This document shows, piece after piece, positions 42,291-50,194 of a DNA stretch of 64,000 nt; within the stretch, counting starts at the first letter, position 1; each line of letters begins with the position of its first letter. Location: the NCBI GenBank assembly GCA_018266915.1, contig JAFDZM010000091.1, positions 22,438-86,437 of the forward strand. Reading direction: 5' to 3'. Made by a program: the position numbers and the translations under genes. Origin of the DNA: Bacteroidota bacterium. GTDB lineage: Bacteria; Bacteroidota; Bacteroidia; Sphingobacteriales; Sphingobacteriaceae. The notes beneath the pieces are model-generated. The model was given only the letters and a program-made list of their open reading frames with translations. It was not told where the DNA came from and made no database searches.

Positions 42291-43136
42291 ATGGAACTTC
42301 AGCAAGAACAAATTCGTGAACAGCAAAAACAAGCGTGGAACAAGGTTTCGTCAGGATGGAAGAAATGGGATGGGTTTATCATGGAATTTTTGCGCCCGAT
42401 GGGTGATGCAATTATCGATAAGCTTCAGGTAAAGGAAGACGATATTGTACTGGATATCGCCGCGGGTACCGGCGAACCCGGACTAACGATTGCCGCAATC
42501 ACTAAAAATGGGAGAGTGACCGGGACCGACCTGGCGGGTGATATGCTGAAAATAGCTGAAGCAAATGCCCTGGCTAAAGGACTAAAAAACTACAACACTA
42601 AAACAGCTGATGTTTGCGAACTGCCCTTTGAAGCCAATACATTTACAAAAATAAGTTGCCGGATGGGCTTTATGTTTTTTCCGGACATGCAATTGGCTGC
42701 AAATGAAATGTATCGTGTGCTAAAACCTGGCGGACGCCTGGCCATTGCAGTGTGGGCAGGTCCGGATAAAAACATTTGGTACACTGCCATGGCGAGTGTA
42801 ATGAATAAATATATTGAAACACCCCCATCGGCTCCGGATGCTCCCGGTATGTTCCGTTGTGCAGCGCCCCGGGTTATGACTAGTGTTTTTGCTCAAGCCG
42901 GTTTCAAACATGTTGGTGAACAAGAGCTAACCGGTAAAGTTGATTTTGTAGATGCTGACACCTACTGGCGGAACAGAACAGAATTATCAGAAACCCTGGT
43001 TGCCGCATTGGCCAAGTTAGATGACGCCAAAGTTGCAGCGATAAAAAATGAAGTTTACGCTATTATCAATGCCAATAGCGTAAACGGGCATGCCCCGCTT
43101 GATTGGGGCATTAATATCATTTATGCCGAAAAATAG
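42291..43136 (+). CDS. SAM-dependent class I methyltransferase
   Basis: 281 residues from ATG 42291. SAM motif I is VLDIAAGTGEPGL; GTDLAGDMLKIAEANA, NTFTKISCRMGFMFFPD and the VLKPGGRLAIAVWAG motif III region place it with UbiE/Coq5-like methyltransferases. It has neither a signal nor an obvious partner gene. Acceptor unknown; a chain-type small molecule is likely for this fold. Convergent with the VOC gene (2-bp gap). Confidence 0.85.
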   Translation: MELQQEQIREQQKQAWNKVSSGWKKWDGFIMEFLRPMGDAIIDKLQVKEDDIVLDIAAGTGEPGLTIAAITKNGRVTGTDLAGDMLKIAEANALAKGLKNYNTKTADVCELPFEANTFTKISCRMGFMFFPDMQLAANEMYRVLKPGGRLAIAVWAGPDKNIWYTAMASVMNKYIETPPSAPDAPGMFRCAAPRVMTSVFAQAGFKHVGEQELTGKVDFVDADTYWRNRTELSETLVAALAKLDDAKVAAIKNEVYAIINANSVNGHAPLDWGINIIYAEK

Positions 43137-43138
43137 AA

Positions 43139-43597
43139 CTATTTAGCGTTATTTACCTCAATCCAATAGCCATCAGGATCCTGGAAATAGATCTGGATCA
43201 CACCATCGGCCCTTAGTTGGGTTTTCTTGTAAGTACCGTTCCAGTCGCCATATTTAATATTGAATTTGTCCAGGTGCTTCATAAATTCTTCAATTGAAGG
43301 CACACTAAAGCACAGGTGATTATTAATATCGTGTGCTACTGTAGGACAACCCGCCTGGATTACATGGAGCGCATTGTTCGGCCCGATGGCAAACCATTGG
43401 TGAACCGTATCATGAAAAGGGTTTGGAATTTTGGTCAGCTCCATTACATCGCTGTAAAAGGCTACGCTTGTTTTTAAATCGTGTGCACAAATAGCCACGT
43501 GGTTCATGGTAGGTTTATTACCCTGTCCATAGCATATTCCCGAAAATGTCAGGGCGAACAGTAATAATGCGAGGTTTAACAGATTGGTCTTTTTCAT
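43139..43597 (-). CDS. Exported VOC/glyoxalase-like protein
   Basis: 152 residues from ATG 43597. Signal peptide ending SGICYGQ, then a vicinal-oxygen-chelate fold with MNHVAICAHDLKTSVAFY (H as first ligand), HQWFAIGPNNALHVIQA, a later NHLCFSVPS, and the closing DPDGYWIEVN (E ligand). Full two-beta-alpha-module size for a glyoxalase/dioxygenase-type enzyme. Export of a VOC protein is unusual. Substrate unknown. Confidence 0.83.
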   Translation of the reverse strand: MKKTNLLNLALLLFALTFSGICYGQGNKPTMNHVAICAHDLKTSVAFYSDVMELTKIPNPFHDTVHQWFAIGPNNALHVIQAGCPTVAHDINNHLCFSVPSIEEFMKHLDKFNIKYGDWNGTYKKTQLRADGVIQIYFQDPDGYWIEVNNAK

Positions 43598-43630
43598 ACA
43601 GGCAATGTACAAAAAAGCTTGTCAGATATA

Positions 43631-43900
43631 TTAAGCAGGTAAAAAGAAAGTGTAGTTAAGTTTGCTGTCATAGCAGGCAACCATCTGGTCATTTTCCGGT
43701 TCAAACTCGTTGGTAGGGGTGTTGTGCGCGTTCCAATCATCGATATCGATCAGGCCGACCGGTGTCCGGTAGTGATTGCTGTTCATAGAGCATTTCACCA
43801 CATACCCATCTTTACCGCTAAGGGCAATAACGGGCCGCGACCCGCAATATTTGCAGTTGTGGCACGGAACGGACTTAGGTATGATAATGTAACCTCTCAT
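43631..43900 (-). CDS. Small zinc-ribbon-like protein (Lar-like)
   Basis: 89 residues. C13-x2-C16-x2-C19 (CHNCKYCGSRP) followed by a Cys at VVKCSMNSNHYRT recall a short zinc ribbon as in Lar-type restriction alleviation proteins and other DUF zinc fingers. No phage genes are near, so the Lar label is only for shape. 34 bp from the VOC gene on the same strand. Function unknown. Confidence 0.55.
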   Translation of the reverse strand: MRGYIIIPKSVPCHNCKYCGSRPVIALSGKDGYVVKCSMNSNHYRTPVGLIDIDDWNAHNTPTNEFEPENDQMVACYDSKLNYTFFLPA

Positions 43901-43966
43901 GGTTTTGAGATTATTACGGTGTTACAGGTAAATAAGTTTCTTTTGAGCTTGATACAAAGACTTATT

Positions 43967-46900
43967 TTAACGAATCACAGCTATATAACCGGTTAACGGC
44001 TTGCTATCACCTTCATTCAGATTGATAATATAATAATAGGTACCGGTTGGCACGGGTGTGCCGCCGCTTGTGCCGTCCCATGAGCGTGGGTAACCTTTTG
44101 ACTGATACACCAGCGTACCATAGCGGCTGTAAACCGATACGATACATTTAGGATAAGCCTCGATCGATTTGATATTCCAGAAATCATTGATACCATCACC
44201 ATTAGGTGTAAAGGCATTAGGAATAACAACGGCTGGTAAAGTTTGTAAAATGGTTAACGTGCCCGGAAGTTGGGTAATCTCATAATTGGCAGATGTTGCG
44301 CCATCAACATTGATTACATATTTGCCGGGAGCAGATGTTAGCGTTGCGATAGTTGATGCTACCGGCGGAGTAAGCAGGTTTGAAGCATTCTCATTGTATG
44401 CAAATGGACTATAACTGAAAGTAAATGCAGGATTAGGCTGACCGAAATAGCGCGATTGATCATTGGCAGTAATAGTTAATGGAAATGGCTTTACAGTAAA
44501 CGGCTGAACAACCGGATATGCCGCGTCGTAATTATTATCGCCCGGCTGCGTTGCTGTGATATTTGCGGTGCCTGCGCCTGTTATATGTACTTGTCCGTTT
44601 ACAATAGTTGCCACGGTCGGATCGTCGCTGCTATACGCGATTGGCTCACCACTGTTGTTGCTGGTTGCACCCGGATCAAAATCAGCATCGCCATAAGTCT
44701 TTACCGGTAATGCATTAAATGTGATTACTTCGTTGGTTAAAATAGGGGCTACCACTGTGATATTAATAGTGAATGCACCTGTTCCGCCATCGTTATGGGC
44801 CGTGATCGTATAATCTGTTGGTAATGAAATAACTGTTGGCGTACCAGAGATAATCCCGGTTGTCGGATCGAGTATCAGACCTGGCGGTAAAGGTTTATCA
44901 ATAGTATAGGCAGCTGAAGTAGCAGTGGATGAAGGAGCGCCACCCGCACTGGTATTTGGAACTAAAGGCGCTATAGCTTTATTGCGTGTATAAACTTCGG
45001 GAGTAGGATAAGATATCACAGGTGGTGGCGGCGGGTCGACTGCCAATGTTATCGTAAATGCAAAACTCCCCCCGGTATTATAGCCGATGATGGTATATTG
45101 AGTAGCCGGACTAACCGCATTTGGTGTGCCGCTTATAGTACCTGTAGTGCTATCGAAAATAAGACCGCTGGGCAATGGTTTATCAATACTATAGCCTGTA
45201 ACTATTATTTTGCGGATGCTTGTCTTGTCGGCTGCATAAAGTACCCCGTTTGAATACACCAACCCAGCTACCTGGTTAAAATTAGCAGTTGCGCCTATAC
45301 CGTCAACTGATATTTTGCGCGCGTTATCGCCGGCCACAGATACAACATAACCATTGGCATCAATCATTCTTATTACTATACCCTTCCAGTCGGCAACATA
45401 GATATTGTTCACGGGGTCAATCACTAATGCATCGGGCCTGTTGAATAATGCTACTGCATCTGGGCCATCTATCAAACCAGGAGTTGTTTTACCGGCAACC
45501 GTGGTAACTACACCACCTGCATTGATTTCCCTTATCATATTGTTGTTCTCATCGGCGACAAACATATTTCCTGCCTGGTCAAATTTTATGTCTGCCGGTT
45601 GGTTGTAGGTTGATTGAGCAATATTGCCATTATTTGAACCCGTTATACCCTGGGTGCCTGCAAAAATAGTTGAGGTGCTGCCCCCACCGGTAAAGTCTCT
45701 GATAATGTCACTCGTCTGGTCAGCCTCAAACAGATCGCCTGATGCCCCTGAGGCCAGGCTTACCGGATCGAAGTTATTGATACCATTTCCGGCAATGGTG
45801 GTTACCGTACCTCCGGGTGTTACCTGCCTTAATGTTTTGCTTGAAAGGTCGCCCACAATTATATTGCCTGAAGGAAGGACAACCAACCCTGCCGTTTGCC
45901 CAAAGCCAGCCGCAGTTCCCGTTCCGTCCGACACGCCATTCGGATTGCCGCCTGCCAGGGTTGTTACTACTGCAGTAGGGCTGACTTTCCTTATCCGCGG
46001 ACCATCGGCAACCAGTAAATTGCCTGCGGCATCCATATCTATTCCCCATAAGCTGGTAAATAAAGCGTTTGTGCCCGTAGCATCCTGGTAACCGGCCTGG
46101 GTTCCCTTGCCTGCAAAAGTGCTGACACTGCCAAATATGGTAGCAGGCACCGGTCCGCCCAGGGTAGTTGGCCCTATGGGGGTTATGGGGGTATTTACTG
46201 TATAATTATTGGGTGTTGGATAGGTGAATTTTGGGGCTGGCGGGAGGCTGGCGGTGGCATTGTTGTCAATCTTAATAGTAACAGTTGCTGAGGAGCTACC
46301 GCTTGCATTATAGGCTGTAACAATATATGGCGTAGCCGGGGATGCTCCGGCCGGTGTACCGCTGATAATGCCGGTGGTAGCATCAAATATCAAATTGGGT
46401 GGTAGGGAAGGGCTAATTGAATACCCATAAAGGGATATTTTTTTTATGACGTTGTTTCCCGAATCAGAAACGTATAAGCTACCGGCATTGTCTATGATTA
46501 TACCTATCGGGTTAAACAGTCCTGATCCGGCCAAGATTGTAACCACTCCTGCAGGGGTTACCATTCTGATCAGATTATTCCCGGAGTCAACCACATAAAG
46601 GTTGTTATTGCTATCTAAAGTGATAAAGTGCGGAGAGTTAAAACTTGCCAATGATCCCACACCATTCTGTGATCCGATACTTGCTCCCCCGGCAATAGTT
46701 GTGACAACGTTAGCGGGAGTAATCTTCTTAATATCGCTGCCGTTGGTGTTTGATACGTAAAGATTATTATTGGAGTCCATGATAATACCAACAGGGAAAT
46801 TCAGCCCGGTAGTAATGGTAGTAACAAGCCCGTTTGCATCAATCTTTCTTATGGAGTTATTATTCGTGTCGGCTATATACAAATTCCCTGATCCATCTAT

Positions 46901-47482
46901 AGTAATACCCAAAGGGTGATTAAATTGAGCCAATGCCCCTTTACCGTTTAATGAGCCTTGGGTGCCGCCAGCCAGGACACTAATAACACCTGCCGGAGTA
47001 ATTTTCCAGATGGTGTTTTGAAACGGGTCTGTCACAAATAAATTATCATACCGGTCGACCGCAATCCCATAAGGATTAAAACCCTGAAAACCACTTAAGC
47101 CTGTCAGCTGAATTGTGTTAACCGATCCGGTTGGACTCACTTTACGAAGGATGCCACTTCCGTAGTCTGCCACAAATATATTTCCTGCATTATCTATGGC
47201 CATTCCGCACGGGCTGCTAAATTCTGCTTTATTTGGAAGGCCATCTGTTGTACCTGAAATGCCGAGGCCGGAAAAAATGCTGACATGCCCATAACCAGTT
47301 GCTGGGATTAGTCCACCGGAATTATTGGGTATAAGCGGAGTTATTGATTGATTAATAGGATAGCTTGCGGGTGTTGCCGGATATATAATTTTAGGAGCCT
47401 GCCCTAAAGCATTATTAAAACCATATAGTATGATCAGCGCTACAAGAAACAGAAGTTTATTAACCAGGGATCCGGCGTTCAT
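43967..47482 (-). CDS. Giant exported NHL-repeat protein with CHU_C-type end
   Basis: 1171 residues. Signal peptide (NNALGQAPK), then two NHL beta-propeller blocks (about 55-350 and 430-770) with repeated NxLYVSDxGNNxIRKI strands; each block is followed by a putative Ig (He_PIG) domain with GIISGTPxxxSPATxYxI. Then a further Ig, an MBG-like domain (VKTYGDADFDPGA, SRYFGQPNPAF) and a C-terminal CHU_C/gliding-motility domain (FTPNGDGINDFWNI, GTYYYIINL), the mark of type IX secretion. So a surface or secreted protein, perhaps an adhesin or signal receptor. The two NHL halves look like an internal duplication. Confidence 0.9.
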   Translation of the reverse strand: MNAGSLVNKLLFLVALIILYGFNNALGQAPKIIYPATPASYPINQSITPLIPNNSGGLIPATGYGHVSIFSGLGISGTTDGLPNKAEFSSPCGMAIDNAGNIFVADYGSGILRKVSPTGSVNTIQLTGLSGFQGFNPYGIAVDRYDNLFVTDPFQNTIWKITPAGVISVLAGGTQGSLNGKGALAQFNHPLGITIDGSGNLYIADTNNNSIRKIDANGLVTTITTGLNFPVGIIMDSNNNLYVSNTNGSDIKKITPANVVTTIAGGASIGSQNGVGSLASFNSPHFITLDSNNNLYVVDSGNNLIRMVTPAGVVTILAGSGLFNPIGIIIDNAGSLYVSDSGNNVIKKISLYGYSISPSLPPNLIFDATTGIISGTPAGASPATPYIVTAYNASGSSSATVTIKIDNNATASLPPAPKFTYPTPNNYTVNTPITPIGPTTLGGPVPATIFGSVSTFAGKGTQAGYQDATGTNALFTSLWGIDMDAAGNLLVADGPRIRKVSPTAVVTTLAGGNPNGVSDGTGTAAGFGQTAGLVVLPSGNIIVGDLSSKTLRQVTPGGTVTTIAGNGINNFDPVSLASGASGDLFEADQTSDIIRDFTGGGSTSTIFAGTQGITGSNNGNIAQSTYNQPADIKFDQAGNMFVADENNNMIREINAGGVVTTVAGKTTPGLIDGPDAVALFNRPDALVIDPVNNIYVADWKGIVIRMIDANGYVVSVAGDNARKISVDGIGATANFNQVAGLVYSNGVLYAADKTSIRKIIVTGYSIDKPLPSGLIFDSTTGTISGTPNAVSPATQYTIIGYNTGGSFAFTITLAVDPPPPPVISYPTPEVYTRNKAIAPLVPNTSAGGAPSSTATSAAYTIDKPLPPGLILDPTTGIISGTPTVISLPTDYTITAHNDGGTGAFTINITVVAPILTNEVITFNALPVKTYGDADFDPGATSNNSGEPIAYSSDDPTVATIVNGQVHITGAGTANITATQPGDNNYDAAYPVVQPFTVKPFPLTITANDQSRYFGQPNPAFTFSYSPFAYNENASNLLTPPVASTIATLTSAPGKYVINVDGATSANYEITQLPGTLTILQTLPAVVIPNAFTPNGDGINDFWNIKSIEAYPKCIVSVYSRYGTLVYQSKGYPRSWDGTSGGTPVPTGTYYYIINLNEGDSKPLTGYIAVIR

Positions 47483-47561
47483 ACTATGGCTTTTGCACTG
47501 CTAAAAGTACGAATTAAAATGATAATGGGTTGCTAATGAGGATGGAAGAGTGGCTTTATTT

Positions 47562-48650
47562 TTATTGCCCGCAACTGCTTTCTGCTATGCGGAAAAAGGT
47601 GAAATGTGCTGGGATAGCAGTAGTGCTGTCTTTAAAACCCCGGATTGCAAAAATACCTATATAGCGTGGTGTCATATTGAACTCCTGCGTGGTTATCTCT
47701 TTAAAAGCAGTATTTTCTGTTGTTCCGCCTGAATATAAGAAGCGGAATTTTTTGCCCGATTTTTCTATGCGGAGTGCAGAGTTCTTTAAATTTCTGATCA
47801 GAACAGGGTGATGTACCAAACTATCCATGAACAGGATAGGGGCATGGGCTATTTCTTCAGGCTTACCGAAGCCGCTACCCAGCGAAGTAATCGCCTGTAC
47901 CAATATTTCTTTTGAACCCGTGTATCCGCCGAAGAAGTCATTATAGGCAATTGATAAACGGATGCTTTTACTGTTCAGTGTACTATCCTCGGATAAAATA
48001 ATGCCCGCCTGCTGCCATTCTTGTTTCGGGATGAAATCGGTAAGATGCACCTCTGCGGTAAAGCAATCGTAATGCACCGCCCGCATGAGCAGGTTTTTAA
48101 TAATTGGTTTGCTGGATGGATCGGGCCAGTTATCACCCTTTAAAGTAAACAGTGAAAGCGTGCCGGGTGTTTCTGCTCTTTTATTCCAATATGCCGTATC
48201 AATATCTTTTACTATCCAGCCGCTTGCCTGCAGCGTTTGGGCATCTACAGTATTGAAAGTATCCGAAAATTCAGTCGAACTTCTGCGAAAATGATAAAAG
48301 TAATCTATCAGCTCAATAATCACTATTATGCCAAAGATAAATGCTAAAACTCCCTTTACCCATCTTTTTGAAGCAGATGGTTTTTGGGATGATTTATTAA
48401 ACCGCTCTTTATATAAAAACCAGTAAGGGAAATGCCCTTCTTCATCCTTCCGCTTGATCTCGGTGGTGTATGGTGCTCCAAGTACATACCGGGCCAATGT
48501 ATCTAAAGTTGCAATAGACGGATTTTCGGTTTTTGCCAAAGAGGGGTTAAGAAGAAATACAGAATAGTTTTTTACGCTTTTCCACCCGATGGACAGACCC
48601 GTCAGATCGAGCACCTGGTTACAAAATAGCTTGCTTTCGGTTTCTGACAT
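47562..48650 (-). CDS. Membrane protein with extracytoplasmic DUF1349-like domain (5' end frameshifted)
   Basis: 362 residues from ATG 48650: a soluble N-terminal part (TETESKLFCNQVLDLTGLSIGWKSVKNYS, ARYVLGAPYTTEI), a TM helix (about 103-122) and a C-terminal jelly-roll domain (AEVHLTDFIPKQEWQQAGII, RYIGIFAIRGF) like DUF1349/xylosidase-C or laminin-G-type sugar-binding folds. The true start is probably farther upstream, at 48733, in another frame; see the displaced segment. As written, this frame opens about 27 codons inside the original gene. Probably a signalling or carbohydrate-sensing membrane protein. Confidence 0.75.
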   Translation of the reverse strand: MSETESKLFCNQVLDLTGLSIGWKSVKNYSVFLLNPSLAKTENPSIATLDTLARYVLGAPYTTEIKRKDEEGHFPYWFLYKERFNKSSQKPSASKRWVKGVLAFIFGIIVIIELIDYFYHFRRSSTEFSDTFNTVDAQTLQASGWIVKDIDTAYWNKRAETPGTLSLFTLKGDNWPDPSSKPIIKNLLMRAVHYDCFTAEVHLTDFIPKQEWQQAGIILSEDSTLNSKSIRLSIAYNDFFGGYTGSKEILVQAITSLGSGFGKPEEIAHAPILFMDSLVHHPVLIRNLKNSALRIEKSGKKFRFLYSGGTTENTAFKEITTQEFNMTPRYIGIFAIRGFKDSTTAIPAHFTFFRIAESSCGQ

Positions 48651-48733
48651 TGGTTTCTCAAACCTTTGCCCGAAGCATTTTTATAGGCTTCATTGAATAA
48701 TGCAGCAAAGGCTAAATTGTCCGATTGGTTCAT
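48651..48733 (-). pseudogene. Displaced 5' end of the 47562 gene (1-base frameshift)
   Basis: ATG at 48733 reads NQSDNLAFAALFNEAYKNASG in one frame; the next frame continues TGC TTC GGG (KCFGQRFEKPMSETESKLF), which fits related proteins as I remember them. The two frames meet at a run of five T (48678-48682, plus strand); a sixth T would restore one open frame. So either a 1-base loss in a homopolymer or a sequencing error. Confidence 0.55.
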
Positions 48734-48883
48734 AAGGTTGTTAATGTCAGTTTGTTATTCCTGCGAATTTATATTTCCGCAACATTTACGCTGTGTTTCC
48801 GCCCCGCCGGTATTGCTATAAAGATATTTACAAAGATGCCGAAAGAACAAAGTTTTTTCACAAAAGGGCATCTTTCAAAAATT

Positions 48884-49606
48884 ATGAAATACCAATTGTT
48901 ATTTGTTTGTTTGATAGGGTCATCCTCATTATCGGCCCAAATACTGCAGTTGCATTATGATGCACGGCATACGCTCGACCCAACTCACAATGCCAGTAAT
49001 TTCCCGACCATCTACTTTGAATACTATAAAGCAAAAGATACTTCAGGCGCATTTTTTATGAAAATGGAAAGCGATTTGAACGGCGCCAATCATAATACAG
49101 GGAAGTTTTTCACCCAGTTTTCACAATCCTTCAAATTCTGGCGCCCTAAAGTATATATGCAATTACAGTACAGCGGCGGTATGGGAATAGCTGAGCCCGG
49201 CTCATATGGCTATTATATTACCAATGCATTTTCGGCAGGCCCGGTTTATCCTTTTAAATGGAAGGGTGCCTGGTTTAGTACCTCACTGTTATATACTTAC
49301 AACGCCTTCAAAAAGCCAAGCAACGACATACTCTATTCACTATACTGGGGCAAAGGCTTTTGGAATTATAAATTTGAATTCAGCGGTGATATAGAACTAT
49401 ACACCCAAAACCGAAATCTTGGTGATAGTTACACTGCTAATTTGAAAGGCAAAGCTGTATCATTTTTTGGTGAGCCGCAGGTGTGGTTTAAAATACATAA
49501 CGGCTTTTCGCTGGGCTCGAAGATCAATATGTATTATCATGTGCTTACCGGCGAAAACCTGTTACAGGTGTATCCGACACTGGCCGCAAGATTTAAGTTT
49601 AATTGA
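48884..49606 (+). CDS. Outer-membrane protein of the DUF5020 type
   Basis: 240 residues from ATG 48884; a frame 53 codons longer runs back over the frameshifted neighbour's start and is rejected. Signal peptide ending GSSSLSAQ, then a beta-barrel-like run of strands (LQLHYDARHTL, YYKAKDTSGAFFMKMESD, PVYPFKWKGAWFSTSLLYT, NYKFEFSGDIELYT) ending in the C-terminal ARFKFN. DUF5020 proteins are Tsx-like outer-membrane channels of unknown solute. Two small exported proteins follow on the same strand. Confidence 0.8.
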   Translation: MKYQLLFVCLIGSSSLSAQILQLHYDARHTLDPTHNASNFPTIYFEYYKAKDTSGAFFMKMESDLNGANHNTGKFFTQFSQSFKFWRPKVYMQLQYSGGMGIAEPGSYGYYITNAFSAGPVYPFKWKGAWFSTSLLYTYNAFKKPSNDILYSLYWGKGFWNYKFEFSGDIELYTQNRNLGDSYTANLKGKAVSFFGEPQVWFKIHNGFSLGSKINMYYHVLTGENLLQVYPTLAARFKFN

Positions 49607-49727
49607 CCTGTTTCGTTGTTATATAGCTGTATTGTAGAGTGTTGAGTAAGCCATTTCAGAAAAATAGAAACCATTTTGATTTCTAATGGTTGTATTAATA
49701 CATCTATCAAAATTAAATAGTACTTCC

Positions 49728-49886
49728 ATGAAAAAGCAAATAGTGAGATTAATAGCCTTACTGATCTTTGCATCAGTAGCTGTCTCGAGTTGCTCGGTTG
49801 AGTACCGGGAGGGTCACAGGCGTCATTGGGATGATGACCACCACGACCGCGACCATGACCATGATCACGACTACCGTAATTATTAA
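49728..49886 (+). CDS. Small His/Asp-rich lipoprotein (52 aa)
   Basis: 52 residues from ATG 49728: SPII signal ending VAVSSCSVE (Cys about 22) and a mature part that is almost only charged and His-rich (HRRHWDDDHHDRDHDHDHDY). The His/Asp-dense tail should bind divalent metals such as zinc or nickel at the outer face. Another His-rich exported peptide follows after 17 bp. I do not recognise the family; the charged tail could also be structural. Confidence 0.6.
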   Translation: MKKQIVRLIALLIFASVAVSSCSVEYREGHRRHWDDDHHDRDHDHDHDYRNY

Positions 49887-49903
49887 TCTAAATACGATTA
49901 ATT

Positions 49904-50053
49904 ATGAAATACCTTAAAGTATTGGCAGTTGCCGGATTAACGATGCTCACCTTCGCGTCACAAGCGCAAACCAGGCATCATCGTTACCATCATCATTTCA
50001 GGCATCTGCATCATGTGCGGCATCACCGCACCTATCAAACAAATCCCGGTTAA
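49904..50053 (+). CDS. Small His-rich exported protein (49 aa)
   Basis: Short ATG frame of 49 codons. Signal peptide of 22 residues (YLKVLAVAGLTMLTFASQAQ) then THHRYHHHFRHLHHVRHHRTY-like mature tail with about eleven His in 24 residues. The stop overlaps a strong terminator hairpin, so this is the last gene of a two-gene unit with the His/Asp-rich lipoprotein. Metal binding or acid buffering is likely. Missed by any 60-codon cut-off. Confidence 0.65.
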   Translation: MKYLKVLAVAGLTMLTFASQAQTRHHRYHHHFRHLHHVRHHRTYQTNPG

Positions 50054-50065
50054 ACGCCGGGATTT
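50041..50065 (+). terminator. Terminator overlapping the stop of the His-rich gene
   Basis: AAATCCCGG (50041-50049) pairs with CCGGGATTT (50057-50065); the loop contains the TAA stop (50051-50053). Confidence 0.75.
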
Positions 50066-50083
50066 GCTATCTTAAGTGTTCGT

Positions 50084-50111
50084 TCACGAACGTCATGAAC
50101 GCTCATGAACG
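50084..50111. repeat. Three tandem TCAYGAACG units
   Basis: TCACGAACG (50084), TCATGAACG (50093) and TCATGAACG (50103), spaced 9-10 bp, between the terminator and the convergent kinase gene. Could be a protein-binding site or a simple repeat. Confidence 0.5.
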
Positions 50112-50194
50112 TTATATTATCGAATTATTTACGATGTTTTGCCTGGGTTTTTGGAATGATTCAGGTCTATTAATGAGCTGTATATATGCCCAAA

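Noticed and set aside
43631..43900. Phage Lar restriction-alleviation gene
   Set aside because: Only the Cys spacing fits; no phage genes are near, so kept as an unnamed zinc ribbon.
48725..48883. N-terminal extension of the DUF5020 gene
   Set aside because: It would hide the signal peptide, which begins at ATG 48884.
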